This document shows, piece after piece, positions 1 to 6,610 of a stretch of DNA of 18,408 bases; within the stretch, counting starts at the first letter, position 1; each line of letters starts with the position of its first letter. Origin of the DNA: Actinomycetota bacterium (GTDB taxonomy: Bacteria > Actinomycetota > Thermoleophilia > Gaiellales > Gaiellaceae); NCBI GenBank assembly GCA_013695295.1, contig JACDAS010000252.1:1-18408 (forward strand), read 5' to 3'. Below the pieces are notes generated by a model. That model did no database searches, was not told where the DNA came from, and was given only the letters and a program-made list of their open reading frames with translations. The position numbers were made by a program, and so were the translations under genes.

Positions 1-740
1 TGGCCTTCCCCTCGACCGGCGCGCTGCTCGCTGACCAGCTCGGCGCTCCCGACGCCGCCGCGTACGACCTCTCTGCCGGGTGCACGGGCTTCATGTATGC
101 GCTCGCCCAGGCGTACGGCATGCTCGCGGCGGGTCTGTCGCAGCGGGCGCTCGTCGTCGGCGGGGACGTCCTCTCGAGGATCATGGACTGGACCGACCGC
201 TCGACGTGCGTTCTCTTCGGCGACGGCGCCGGGGCGGTCGTGCTCGAATCCGTTCCGGCGGGCGGCTTCCTCGGCTTCGAGCTCGGCGCGGAGGGCGCAG
301 GCGGCATCCACCTCTCGCTGCCGGGGAGCGGCTCGCGTTCGGTCGAGCTCGCGACGGAGCGGGCCTTCGTGATGATGAATGGCCGGGAGGTCTTCAAGTT
401 CGCAACCCGCGTCCTCGTCTCCTCGGCCGAGAAGCTGCTCGAGCAGTGCGGCGCCTCGATCGACGACGTCGACGTGTACATCCCCCACCAGGCGAACGTC
501 CGCATCATCAACCACGCGGTCAGGCACCTCGGGATCGCGGAGGACCGCGTCGTCGTCAACGTCGACCGCTACGGCAACACCTCGTCGGGCTCGATCCCAC
601 TCGCCCTCTCGGACGCGCTCGCCGCGGGCCGGGTCGAGAAGGGCGATCTCGTCCTGATGACCGGAATGGGCGCGGGCCTGACCTGGGGCTCCGCCCTGCT
701 CGAATGGACGGGTCTCGCCGATGACGGTGGCGGAACCTAG
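1..740 (+). CDS. fabH: 3-oxoacyl-ACP synthase III (KAS III), 5' partial
   Basis: This is the C-terminal part of FabH, which condenses acetyl-CoA (or a branched acyl-CoA) with malonyl-ACP to start type II fatty acid synthesis in the cytoplasm. The frame is open from base 3 and gives 245 residues before TAG at 738-740. The catalytic cysteine sits in SAGCTGF (codon at 81-83). The catalytic histidine is in IPHQANVRI and the asparagine in YGNTSSGSIP, giving the complete Cys-His-Asn triad. By comparison with the usual length of about 320 residues, roughly 80-90 N-terminal residues lie before the window. fabD follows after 14 nt, so it is the first visible gene of a fab operon. Substrate preference (straight or branched primer) cannot be read from this fragment. 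Confidence 0.95.
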   Translation, partial: AFPSTGALLADQLGAPDAAAYDLSAGCTGFMYALAQAYGMLAAGLSQRALVVGGDVLSRIMDWTDRSTCVLFGDGAGAVVLESVPAGGFLGFELGAEGAGGIHLSLPGSGSRSVELATERAFVMMNGREVFKFATRVLVSSAEKLLEQCGASIDDVDVYIPHQANVRIINHAVRHLGIAEDRVVVNVDRYGNTSSGSIPLALSDALAAGRVEKGDLVLMTGMGAGLTWGSALLEWTGLADDGGGT

Positions 741-754
741 AGGGAGGAGGAAAG
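741..754 (+). promoter_or_regulatory. Strong Shine-Dalgarno site of fabD
   Basis: The 14-nt gap between fabH and fabD is a purine run containing GGGAGGAGG directly before the ATG at 755. It favours ATG 755 over the in-frame ATG at 764. Confidence 0.8.
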
Positions 755-1729
755 ATGTCCCGGATGACCACGTCTTCTGGCCGAGCCTCCGCGGCGAGCG
801 GAAACGGACGCATCGCCTTCTGCTTTCCCGGCCAGGGCTCGCTCGAGCCGGGCACGGGCCGCGACGTCGCCGAGGCGATCCCCGAGGCGATGGAGGTCTT
901 CGATCGCGGGAGCGAGGCGTGCGGGCTCGACCTCACGCGGCTCTGCTTCGACGCGCCGGTGGAGGAGCTCGTCGACACCGAGGTTCAGCAGCCCGTGCTC
1001 GTCGCGACGAGCCTCGCGATCCTGGCCGGACTCCGCGTGAACGGGATCGAGCCCGACGTCGTCGTGGGGCATTCGGTGGGCGAGTTCGCCGCCCTCGCGG
1101 CCGCCTCGGCCATGTCGACCGAAGACGCGATCGCACTCGTGCGCGAGCGCGGCCTCGCAATGGCCGAGGTCTCACGCCAGCACCCCGGCTCGATGGCAGC
1201 GATCCTCGGCCTCGACGACGAGGTGGTCGAGAACCTCTGCCGCCGGATCCTGGGTGTCTGGCCCGCGAACTACAACTGTCCGGGTCAGATCGTCGTCTCG
1301 GGCGTCGACCCGGCCGTCGACGAGTGCTGCGACGCGGCGGAGCGCGAAGGGGCCAGGCGCACGGTGAAGCTGCGGGTCTCGGGCGCCTTCCACAGCCCGC
1401 TCGTGGCGCGGGCGGCAGACCGCCTGCGGCCTGCGATCGAGCGGGTGCGGTTCAGCGAGCCGGTCGCGCCGTTCATGTCCACGGTGACTGCGAGTATCGA
1501 GCCGGCCCACCGCTTCGGGACCTTGCTCGTCGACCAGCTGACGGCCCCGGTCAGATTCACGCAGGCGGCGCGCGCGCTCGTTCGCGACGGGGTGAGGACC
1601 TTCGTCGAGGTGGGCCCGGGCAACGTCCTCTCAGGGCTCGTCCGCCGGATCGACAGGAGCGTCAAGGCGATTCCCGTCAACAACCTCGAGAGCCTCGCGA
1701 AGCTGAAGGAGACGCTCTCCGCTGTCTGA
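755..1729 (+). CDS. fabD: Malonyl-CoA:ACP transacylase
   Basis: FabD moves the malonyl group from malonyl-CoA to acyl carrier protein, supplying the extender unit for the condensing enzymes on either side of it. The 324-residue length is normal. GQGS (residues 26-29) is the N-terminal oxyanion motif, the nucleophilic serine is S107 in GHSVGE, an arginine follows near residue 130, and the catalytic histidine is H213 in GAFHS. The C-terminal FVEVGPGNVLSGL segment is typical of the family. The first 17 or so residues look like a short variable extension. The purine-rich site at 741-750 sets the start. The 3' end (TGA 1727-1729) overlaps the proposed CTG start of fabG, and its codons carry the fabG Shine-Dalgarno sequence. 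Confidence 0.97.
   Translation: MSRMTTSSGRASAASGNGRIAFCFPGQGSLEPGTGRDVAEAIPEAMEVFDRGSEACGLDLTRLCFDAPVEELVDTEVQQPVLVATSLAILAGLRVNGIEPDVVVGHSVGEFAALAAASAMSTEDAIALVRERGLAMAEVSRQHPGSMAAILGLDDEVVENLCRRILGVWPANYNCPGQIVVSGVDPAVDECCDAAEREGARRTVKLRVSGAFHSPLVARAADRLRPAIERVRFSEPVAPFMSTVTASIEPAHRFGTLLVDQLTAPVRFTQAARALVRDGVRTFVEVGPGNVLSGLVRRIDRSVKAIPVNNLESLAKLKETLSAV
1705..1712 (+). promoter_or_regulatory. Shine-Dalgarno site that decides the fabG start
   Basis: GAAGGAGA inside the last fabD codons is a near-perfect anti-16S complement. It ends 9 nt before CTG 1722. There is no ATG, GTG or TTG in the fabG frame between the upstream in-frame stop (TGA 1704-1706) and GTG 1839. Confidence 0.7.
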
Positions 1730-2462
1730 AGGGCTCTCGGCGTTCTGCTCGCTCGAGGGCCGGATCGCGCTCGTCACCGGCGCTTCTCGCGGGATCGGTA
1801 GGGCGATCGCGGTCGAGCTGGCACGAGCCGGCGCGGAGGTGATCGTCTCCTACCGCTCGGGCGCCGGCGAGGCGGAGGCCGTCGCGGCGGAGGTCGGCGG
1901 GCGAGCGGTGCGGGCCGACGTCTCGGTCGCGGCCGAAGCGGCCCGACTCGTCGAAGAGGCGGGCGAGCTCGACATCCTCGTCAACAACGCAGGCATCACA
2001 CGCGACGGCCTGATCGCGCGGATGAGCGACGACGACTGGCGCGCCGTGCTCGAGACGAACCTGAGCGGCACCTTCCACACCTGCCGCGCTGCCGCACGCG
2101 GGATGATGCGACGCAGGCGGGGTGCGATCGTCAACGTCACGAGCGTCGTCGGCCTGCACGGTAATCCGGGCCAGACGAACTACGCGGCCTCGAAGGCCGG
2201 GATCATCGGTCTGACCAAGTCGCTCGCGCGCGAGCTCGGATCGCGCGGCGTTCGCGCCAACGCGGTCGCGCCCGGCTACGTCGCCACGGCGCTGACGGAG
2301 GTGCTGGGCGAGGAGATCCGCTCCGGGATCCTCTCGGCGACACCGCTCGGCAGGCTCGGGGAGCCGGCCGACATCGCCGGGGCGGTACGGTTTCTCTGTT
2401 CGGACGAGGCCTCGTTCATCACGGGCGAGGTCGTGCTCGTCGACGGCGGACTGGGGATGTGA
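1722..2462 (+). CDS. fabG: 3-oxoacyl-ACP reductase, CTG start
   Basis: FabG is the NADPH-dependent short-chain dehydrogenase that reduces 3-oxoacyl-ACP to 3-hydroxyacyl-ACP. Starting from CTG 1722 it is 246 residues, the standard FabG length. It has the Rossmann motif TGASRGIG (19-26), NNAG (88-91) and the catalytic tetrad N113, S141, Y154 (YAASK) and K158. The C-terminus ends in VDGGLGM. The first conventional start, GTG 1839, would remove 39 residues including the whole cofactor-binding glycine motif, so it cannot be right. CTG 1722 is the only plausible initiator after the in-frame stop at 1704-1706 and has a strong Shine-Dalgarno sequence 9 nt upstream. The gene overlaps fabD by 8 nt and its TGA overlaps fabF, so it is translated within the fab operon. 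Confidence 0.9.
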   Translation: MSEGLSAFCSLEGRIALVTGASRGIGRAIAVELARAGAEVIVSYRSGAGEAEAVAAEVGGRAVRADVSVAAEAARLVEEAGELDILVNNAGITRDGLIARMSDDDWRAVLETNLSGTFHTCRAAARGMMRRRRGAIVNVTSVVGLHGNPGQTNYAASKAGIIGLTKSLARELGSRGVRANAVAPGYVATALTEVLGEEIRSGILSATPLGRLGEPADIAGAVRFLCSDEASFITGEVVLVDGGLGM

Positions 2463-3718
2463 TGGCGGGTCAGAACGGCAGACGCAGGGTCGTGATCACC
2501 GGGCTCGGAGCCGTGACCCCGCTCGGGAACGACGTCGAGACGACGTGGGAGGGCCTGCTCGCCGGTCGGTCGGGCGCGGGGCCGATCACGCAGTTCGACG
2601 CGACCGGCTACTTCGTCCACTTCGCCTGCGAGCTAAAGGACTTCGACCCGACGGTCTGGATCGAGCGCAAGCAGGCCCGCCGCATCGACCGCTTCGCGCA
2701 GATGATCATCGCGGCCGCCCGCCAGGCCGAGGCCGACTCGGGGCTCGACATCGCTCGGGAGGGCGAGCGCGTCGGCGCGTCCGTCGCGACCGGCATCGGC
2801 GGGCTGCGCTCGTACCAGGACTGCTACGACACGCTGCTCGCACGCGGCCCGGACCGGGTCAACCCGTTCTCGATTCCGGCGATCATCCCGAACATGGGGG
2901 CGGCCTGGGTGTCGATGGAGCTCGGCACTCGGGGGCCGCTCTCGTCGCAGTGCACCGCCTGCGCGGCCTCCAACATGGCGATCGGCGACGGGCTCGACGC
3001 GATCCGCCTGGGCCGCGCCGACGTGATGTTCTGTGGCGGTACCGAGGCCCCGGTCACCGAGGTCGGCATTGCGGGTTTTGGCGCCATGCGCGCGCTCTCG
3101 AGGCGAAACGACGCGCCGGAGCGAGCCAGCAGGCCGTTCGACTCGGGCCGGGACGGGTTTGTGATGGGCGAGGCCGGCGCGATCGTCGTCCTCGAGGAGC
3201 TCGAGCACGCACGCGAGCGGGGGGCGAGGATCTACGCGGAGCTGCTCGGCTACGGGGTCTCCTCGGACGCGACGCACATCACCGAGCCCGATCCGACCGG
3301 GACGAACCCGGCCCGCGCGATGACGATGGCGTTCGGCGACGCCGGCATCGGCCCTTCGGAAATCGACTACATCAACGCGCACGGCACCTCGACGCCGCTC
3401 GGCGACGCGAGCGAGACGCGGGTGATCAAGATCGCGGTGGGGGAGGAGACGGCTCGGAAGATCCCGGTCTCCTCGACCAAGGGCTCGACCGGCCACTGTC
3501 TCGGCGCCGCGGGTGCGGTCGAGGCGATCTTCACGATCCTCGCGGTCGACCGGGGGGTCCTGCCGCCGACGATCAACTACGAGTCTCCCGACCCGGAGTG
3601 CGACCTGGACTACGTGCCGAACGAGCCGCGTGAGGCGGATGTCCGCGTCGGCGTCTCGAACTCGTTCGGCTTCGGCGGCCACAACGCTTCGATCGTGCTG
3701 CGACGCTTCGAGGACTAG
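2459..3718 (+). CDS. fabF: 3-oxoacyl-ACP synthase II (KAS II)
   Basis: FabF elongates acyl-ACP with malonyl-ACP by decarboxylative condensation. From GTG 2459 it is 419 residues. ATG 2462, the very next codon, is an equally good start and would overlap the fabG stop as TGATG. The active site is complete: C168 in QCTACAAS, H308 in INAHGTSTPLGD, K341 in STKGSTGH and H346 in the same motif, followed by GFGGHNAS near the C-terminus. It is the last gene of the fab cluster seen here. The gene for acyl carrier protein, often found just upstream of fabF, is not present between fabG and fabF. The TAG stop lies 3 nt from the stop of the convergent minus-strand gene. Confidence 0.97.
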   Translation: MMAGQNGRRRVVITGLGAVTPLGNDVETTWEGLLAGRSGAGPITQFDATGYFVHFACELKDFDPTVWIERKQARRIDRFAQMIIAAARQAEADSGLDIAREGERVGASVATGIGGLRSYQDCYDTLLARGPDRVNPFSIPAIIPNMGAAWVSMELGTRGPLSSQCTACAASNMAIGDGLDAIRLGRADVMFCGGTEAPVTEVGIAGFGAMRALSRRNDAPERASRPFDSGRDGFVMGEAGAIVVLEELEHARERGARIYAELLGYGVSSDATHITEPDPTGTNPARAMTMAFGDAGIGPSEIDYINAHGTSTPLGDASETRVIKIAVGEETARKIPVSSTKGSTGHCLGAAGAVEAIFTILAVDRGVLPPTINYESPDPECDLDYVPNEPREADVRVGVSNSFGFGGHNASIVLRRFED

Positions 3719-3721
3719 GGT

Positions 3722-4165
3722 TTAGAGCACGCGCAGAACGGTGCGCCAGTTCACGATGTAGTTCGGCGCGGCGGCCGCCCAGTGGGTCCCGCACGGACGG
3801 CACCAGACGACGAGCGTGTAGCGACCCGGATCGAGGTGCGGGAGGCGGAACTCGAGCCGGGCGCCGCCGTGTCCGTCGGGCTCGGTTACGCCCAGGCGAG
3901 TCAGGCCCGGCCGGCGCGGCGGCGGTCCCGGCGCGGGTCGCGGCACGCCCGTGTACGGGATCGTGAAGAACCGCGGCGCGTGCTCCAGCCGGACGAGCCA
4001 GACCACGTACCCGCGCGGGTACAGCTCGTATGCCGCCGACACGGCGAGGCGGTCGCCGGCTCGCGCGGCGGCCCGGTCGAAGAGCAGCGCCCCGCCGCCT
4101 TTGGCGGACGTCGAGGGAGCGGCGACGAGGAAGACCGCGGCGAGAAAGGAGGCTGCTAGCCTCAT
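3722..4165 (-). CDS. Secreted hypothetical protein with WCRPCG motif
   Basis: The product is a 147-residue protein of unknown function. The N-terminus is a clear Sec signal peptide: MR, a hydrophobic stretch of about 14 residues, then a likely signal peptidase I site after STSA (residue 21), so the mature protein is probably exported. The mature part is rich in aromatic residues and short alternating segments that suggest a beta-sandwich, with a proline-rich loop near residues 75-86. The segment GRYTLVVWCRPCG holds the only two cysteines (C122, C125), which could form a disulfide or bind metal. I recall similar WCRPCG sequences in small secreted actinobacterial proteins but cannot name a family. 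It converges on fabF with a 3-nt gap and diverges from the HAD gene across 26 nt. Confidence 0.75.
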   Translation of the reverse strand: MRLAASFLAAVFLVAAPSTSAKGGGALLFDRAAARAGDRLAVSAAYELYPRGYVVWLVRLEHAPRFFTIPYTGVPRPAPGPPPRRPGLTRLGVTEPDGHGGARLEFRLPHLDPGRYTLVVWCRPCGTHWAAAAPNYIVNWRTVLRVL

Positions 4166-4173
4166 CTGCGCCG

Positions 4174-4183
4174 AGGATAGCGT
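4174..4183. promoter_or_regulatory. Overlapping divergent -10 elements (bidirectional promoter)
   Basis: The 26-nt gap between two divergent ATG codons (4165 on minus, 4192 on plus) contains AGGATAGCGT. Read on plus, TAGCGT (4178-4183) is a TANNNT -10 hexamer 8 nt before ATG 4192. Read on minus, TATCCT (4179-4174) is a TANNNT hexamer 8 nt before the other ATG. Both share the TA at 4178-4179, which is exactly midway between the start codons. Neither gene has a convincing Shine-Dalgarno site, so leaderless transcripts are likely in both directions. This is inferred from pattern alone. Confidence 0.6.
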
Positions 4184-4191
4184 TCACCGCT

Positions 4192-4857
4192 ATGGAGGAC
4201 CGCTGGGCGACGTTCGACTGCTACGGGACGCTGATCGACTGGAATGGAGGCATCGGCGGCGAGCTGGCACGTCTCTTCGGAGCGGAGCGAGCGCCTCGCC
4301 TGCTCGAGCGCTACCACGAGCTCGAGCCGCAGGTGGAGGCCGAGCACCACCGCAGCTACCGACAGGTGCTGCAGCTGACCCTGGAGCGGTTGGCCGGCGT
4401 TGAGGCCCTCGCGCTGTCGGACGACGAGCGTGGTTCGCTGTCGCGGTCGCTGGCTGACTGGCAGGCGTTTCCCGATGTGCGACCCGCGCTCGAGGAGCTG
4501 CGGAAGGACGGCTGGCGCCTGGCGATCCTCTCGAACACCGACCCCGACCTGATCGCCGCCTCGCAGGCGCGGATCGGCGTCCCGTTCGACGAGACGGTGA
4601 CCGCCGCGGACGCCGGCTCCTACAAGCCGGCCCACGGTCACTGGCACGAGTTCGCGCGCCGCGCACGTCCTGCCCCGGGCTGCCACGTGCATGTCGCAGC
4701 GAGCGCCTTTCACGACGTCGAGCCGGCCTCGACGCTCGGCGTGCCGACGGTCTGGATCAACCGCCTCGGCGAGGCCGCGCCGGCAGTCACCCCGACGCGG
4801 GAGCTGCCCGACCTCGCCGACCTGCTCCCGACGCTCGAGGAGCTCGTCCCCCGATGA
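4192..4857 (+). CDS. HAD-superfamily hydrolase, type II haloacid dehalogenase-like
   Basis: The 221-residue product has the haloacid dehalogenase fold. Motif I is FDCYGTLIDW, with nucleophile D9. Motif II is LSNTD with S114, and K145 in YKPAHGH is the motif III lysine. Motif IV lies around HVAASAFHDVEPAS with D175, followed by GVPTVWINR. The helical cap lies between residues 16 and 90. The FDxYGTL and TVWINR signatures match the L-2-haloacid dehalogenase group, but many members are phosphatases, so the substrate is open. The frame is open well upstream of ATG 4192, but those residues are non-conserved and antisense to the secreted protein gene. ATG 4192 is preceded by a -10-like TAGCGT, suggesting leaderless initiation. 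Its stop overlaps the next gene as ATGA. Confidence 0.88.
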   Translation: MEDRWATFDCYGTLIDWNGGIGGELARLFGAERAPRLLERYHELEPQVEAEHHRSYRQVLQLTLERLAGVEALALSDDERGSLSRSLADWQAFPDVRPALEELRKDGWRLAILSNTDPDLIAASQARIGVPFDETVTAADAGSYKPAHGHWHEFARRARPAPGCHVHVAASAFHDVEPASTLGVPTVWINRLGEAAPAVTPTRELPDLADLLPTLEELVPR

Positions 4858-5810
4858 GCGGGATCACCCTCCGCGCGCCGGGGCTCGAGGACCTCCCCGT
4901 CGCCGTCGAGTTCCTGAACAGCTGGGCCCGCGCCCTGCATGGGAGCGACGAGCTGAGCGAGGCTGAGCTCCGCTCCTGGTGGACCGGCCCGGGCCTCGAC
5001 CTCCAGGCCGACGTTCGCCTCGCGCACACGGTCTCGGACGAGGTCGCCGGCTACGTCGACGTCTCGGACGTCGGCGCGCGTCACGTGGAGCTCTGGATCG
5101 ACGCGCGCGTCCACCCGGAACACCCTCCGGGGATCGCCGACGAGCTGCTGCGCTGGGCTGAGGGCCGCGCGCGCGAGCTCGCCTCGGCCGCTCCTGCCGG
5201 GGAGATCCCGATCGCGCGGGCCGGGACGTGGAGCACCGACGGGGACGGCCTCGAGGCCCTCGAGCGCTCCGGCTACCGCCTCGTGCGCCATTCGTTTCGG
5301 ATGGAGATCTCGCTCGGCGAGACCCGACCGGAGCCGCCTTCGTGGCCCGACGGGATCCGACTTCGGTCCTTCGAGCCCGGCGCGGACGAGCGCGCCGTCT
5401 ACGACGCTCAAAACGACGCTTTCGCGGACTCCTGGGACTACCACCCAGACCCCTTCGAGGAGTGGGCCCACTGGGTGCCCAGCGCAGAGGACTTCGACCC
5501 CGACCTGAACTTGGTGGCGATGGACAACGGGGAGATCGCCGGGATCGCGCTCTGCCGGCCGCACGAGCCGGGCGACGCGGAGCTCGGCTGGGTCCGGATC
5601 CTCGGGGTTCGACCATCCTGGCGCAGGCGCGGGCTCGCGCTCGCGCTACTCCGGCATGCGTTCGGCGAGTTTCACGACCGCGGCCTCCGGCGCGTCGGGC
5701 TCGGCGTCGGCGCCGAGAGCCCGACCGGCGCGGTCGAGCTCTACGAGCGGGCGGGGATGTCCGTCGCGCGGCGCTTCGACATCTTCGAGAAGCCGCTGCG
5801 AGCGGGTTGA
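4854..5810 (+). CDS. Tandem GNAT-family N-acetyltransferase
   Basis: The 318-residue protein looks like two GNAT acetyltransferase domains in series, roughly residues 3-150 and 165-312. The C-terminal copy keeps the acetyl-CoA pyrophosphate loop, GVRPSWRRRGLALALL (251-266), and the terminal GAVELYERAGM motif (292-302). The N-terminal copy lacks a clear Q/RxxGxG/A loop and is probably a degenerate, structural or substrate-binding half. This layout resembles mycothiol synthase (MshD) and related tandem GNATs, but I see nothing that fixes the substrate. Its ATG overlaps the HAD stop by 4 nt and its TGA overlaps the next ATG by 1 nt, so all three genes are almost certainly co-translated. Confidence 0.87.
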   Translation: MSGITLRAPGLEDLPVAVEFLNSWARALHGSDELSEAELRSWWTGPGLDLQADVRLAHTVSDEVAGYVDVSDVGARHVELWIDARVHPEHPPGIADELLRWAEGRARELASAAPAGEIPIARAGTWSTDGDGLEALERSGYRLVRHSFRMEISLGETRPEPPSWPDGIRLRSFEPGADERAVYDAQNDAFADSWDYHPDPFEEWAHWVPSAEDFDPDLNLVAMDNGEIAGIALCRPHEPGDAELGWVRILGVRPSWRRRGLALALLRHAFGEFHDRGLRRVGLGVGAESPTGAVELYERAGMSVARRFDIFEKPLRAG

Positions 5811-6586
5811 TGTCGCTCCTGCGCGCGAGGTGCCCCGACTGCCGGACGCTGACCGCGGTGGCGCTCGGGCCGGACTACCAGTGCCACGCGTGCGGCCGGG
5901 AGTTCGCGGCGGGGCTGGTCCGGGTGCCGCGGGCCTGGGGCGTCGGCGGGGAGGCGATGGCCGAGGCGGCTCGCCTGCCGCTGCCCTATCCGGAGGTGGC
6001 TGTGGTCGAGTGCGACTCGCCGGGCGAGCAGGCCCTCGCCGTGGCGAGCGGGCTGCCCGAGCGGCCGCTCGTCCTGGGCGGCTGCTGCTGCGCCCACGTC
6101 GGCGCGATCGAGGCCCTGGCCGCCCGCTTCGGTCGCCTGGCGCTCGTGTGGCTCGACGCTCACGGCGACCTGAACACCCCGGAGACCTCGCCGTCTGGCA
6201 ATCCCTGGGGGATGGCGCTCCGCGCGGTCCTGGACGGCGGCGCCGTGGCGGCCGGCGACACGGCTCTCGTCGGCGCCCGGAATCTCGATCCGGCGGAGGT
6301 CGAGTTCATCCGTGCGAGCGGCCTCCACTCCGGCCGGCAGGGGATCGCTGCCGCCCTCGACGGACCCGACGCGCTCTACGTGGCCCTCGACGGCGACGGG
6401 CTCGACCCGGCCGACCTGACCTCCTTCATGCCCGAGCCGGGCGGGATCCGCCTTGCCGAGGCAGAGCAGCTGCTGCGCGAGGTCTCCGGGCGCACTCTGC
6501 TCGTGGGAGCGGGGTTCTCCGGGCTCGTGGCGGATCCTGCGAACGTGGAGCCGTTGAGCCGCCTCTGCGCCGCGCTCGGGCTCTAG
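5810..6586 (+). CDS. Arginase-fold protein with N-terminal zinc ribbon
   Basis: The 258-residue product joins a small zinc ribbon to an arginase/agmatinase-type (ureohydrolase) domain. The ribbon has two CxxC pairs (C8/C11 and C25/C28). The arginase part keeps DAHGDLN (116-122), NTPETSPSGN, the second metal motif LDGDGLDP (193-200) and the following PEPGG. The usual GGDHS motif is instead GGCCCAH (90-96), so the first metal-binding histidine position holds cysteine. The histidine of the usual HGMP segment is tryptophan (NPWGM). This may mean altered metal use or a different guanidino or amide substrate. ATG 5810 overlaps the GNAT stop as TGATG, placing it third in the HAD-GNAT-arginase operon. 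Enzymatic activity is not proven by the sequence. Confidence 0.82.
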   Translation: MSLLRARCPDCRTLTAVALGPDYQCHACGREFAAGLVRVPRAWGVGGEAMAEAARLPLPYPEVAVVECDSPGEQALAVASGLPERPLVLGGCCCAHVGAIEALAARFGRLALVWLDAHGDLNTPETSPSGNPWGMALRAVLDGGAVAAGDTALVGARNLDPAEVEFIRASGLHSGRQGIAAALDGPDALYVALDGDGLDPADLTSFMPEPGGIRLAEAEQLLREVSGRTLLVGAGFSGLVADPANVEPLSRLCAALGL

Positions 6587-6598
6587 CTGCGGAGCTTC

Positions 6599-6604
6599 TA
6601 GACT
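6599..6604 (+). promoter_or_regulatory. -10 hexamer of a leaderless accDA promoter
   Basis: TAGACT lies in the 24-nt gap after the arginase-like gene and ends 6 nt before the accD ATG at 6611. There is no Shine-Dalgarno sequence, so the transcript probably begins at or next to the ATG. No convincing -35 is visible. Confidence 0.5.
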
Positions 6605-6610
6605 CCTGCG

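Noticed and set aside
1839..1841. GTG as fabG start
   Set aside because: It would remove the NADPH-binding TGASRGIG motif and leave a 207-residue protein; the upstream CTG with a strong ribosome binding site explains the full enzyme.
4030..4191. N-terminal extension of the HAD protein
   Set aside because: The residues are arginine-rich, antisense to the secreted protein gene, and lie before the FDCYGTL motif, which normally sits near the N-terminus.
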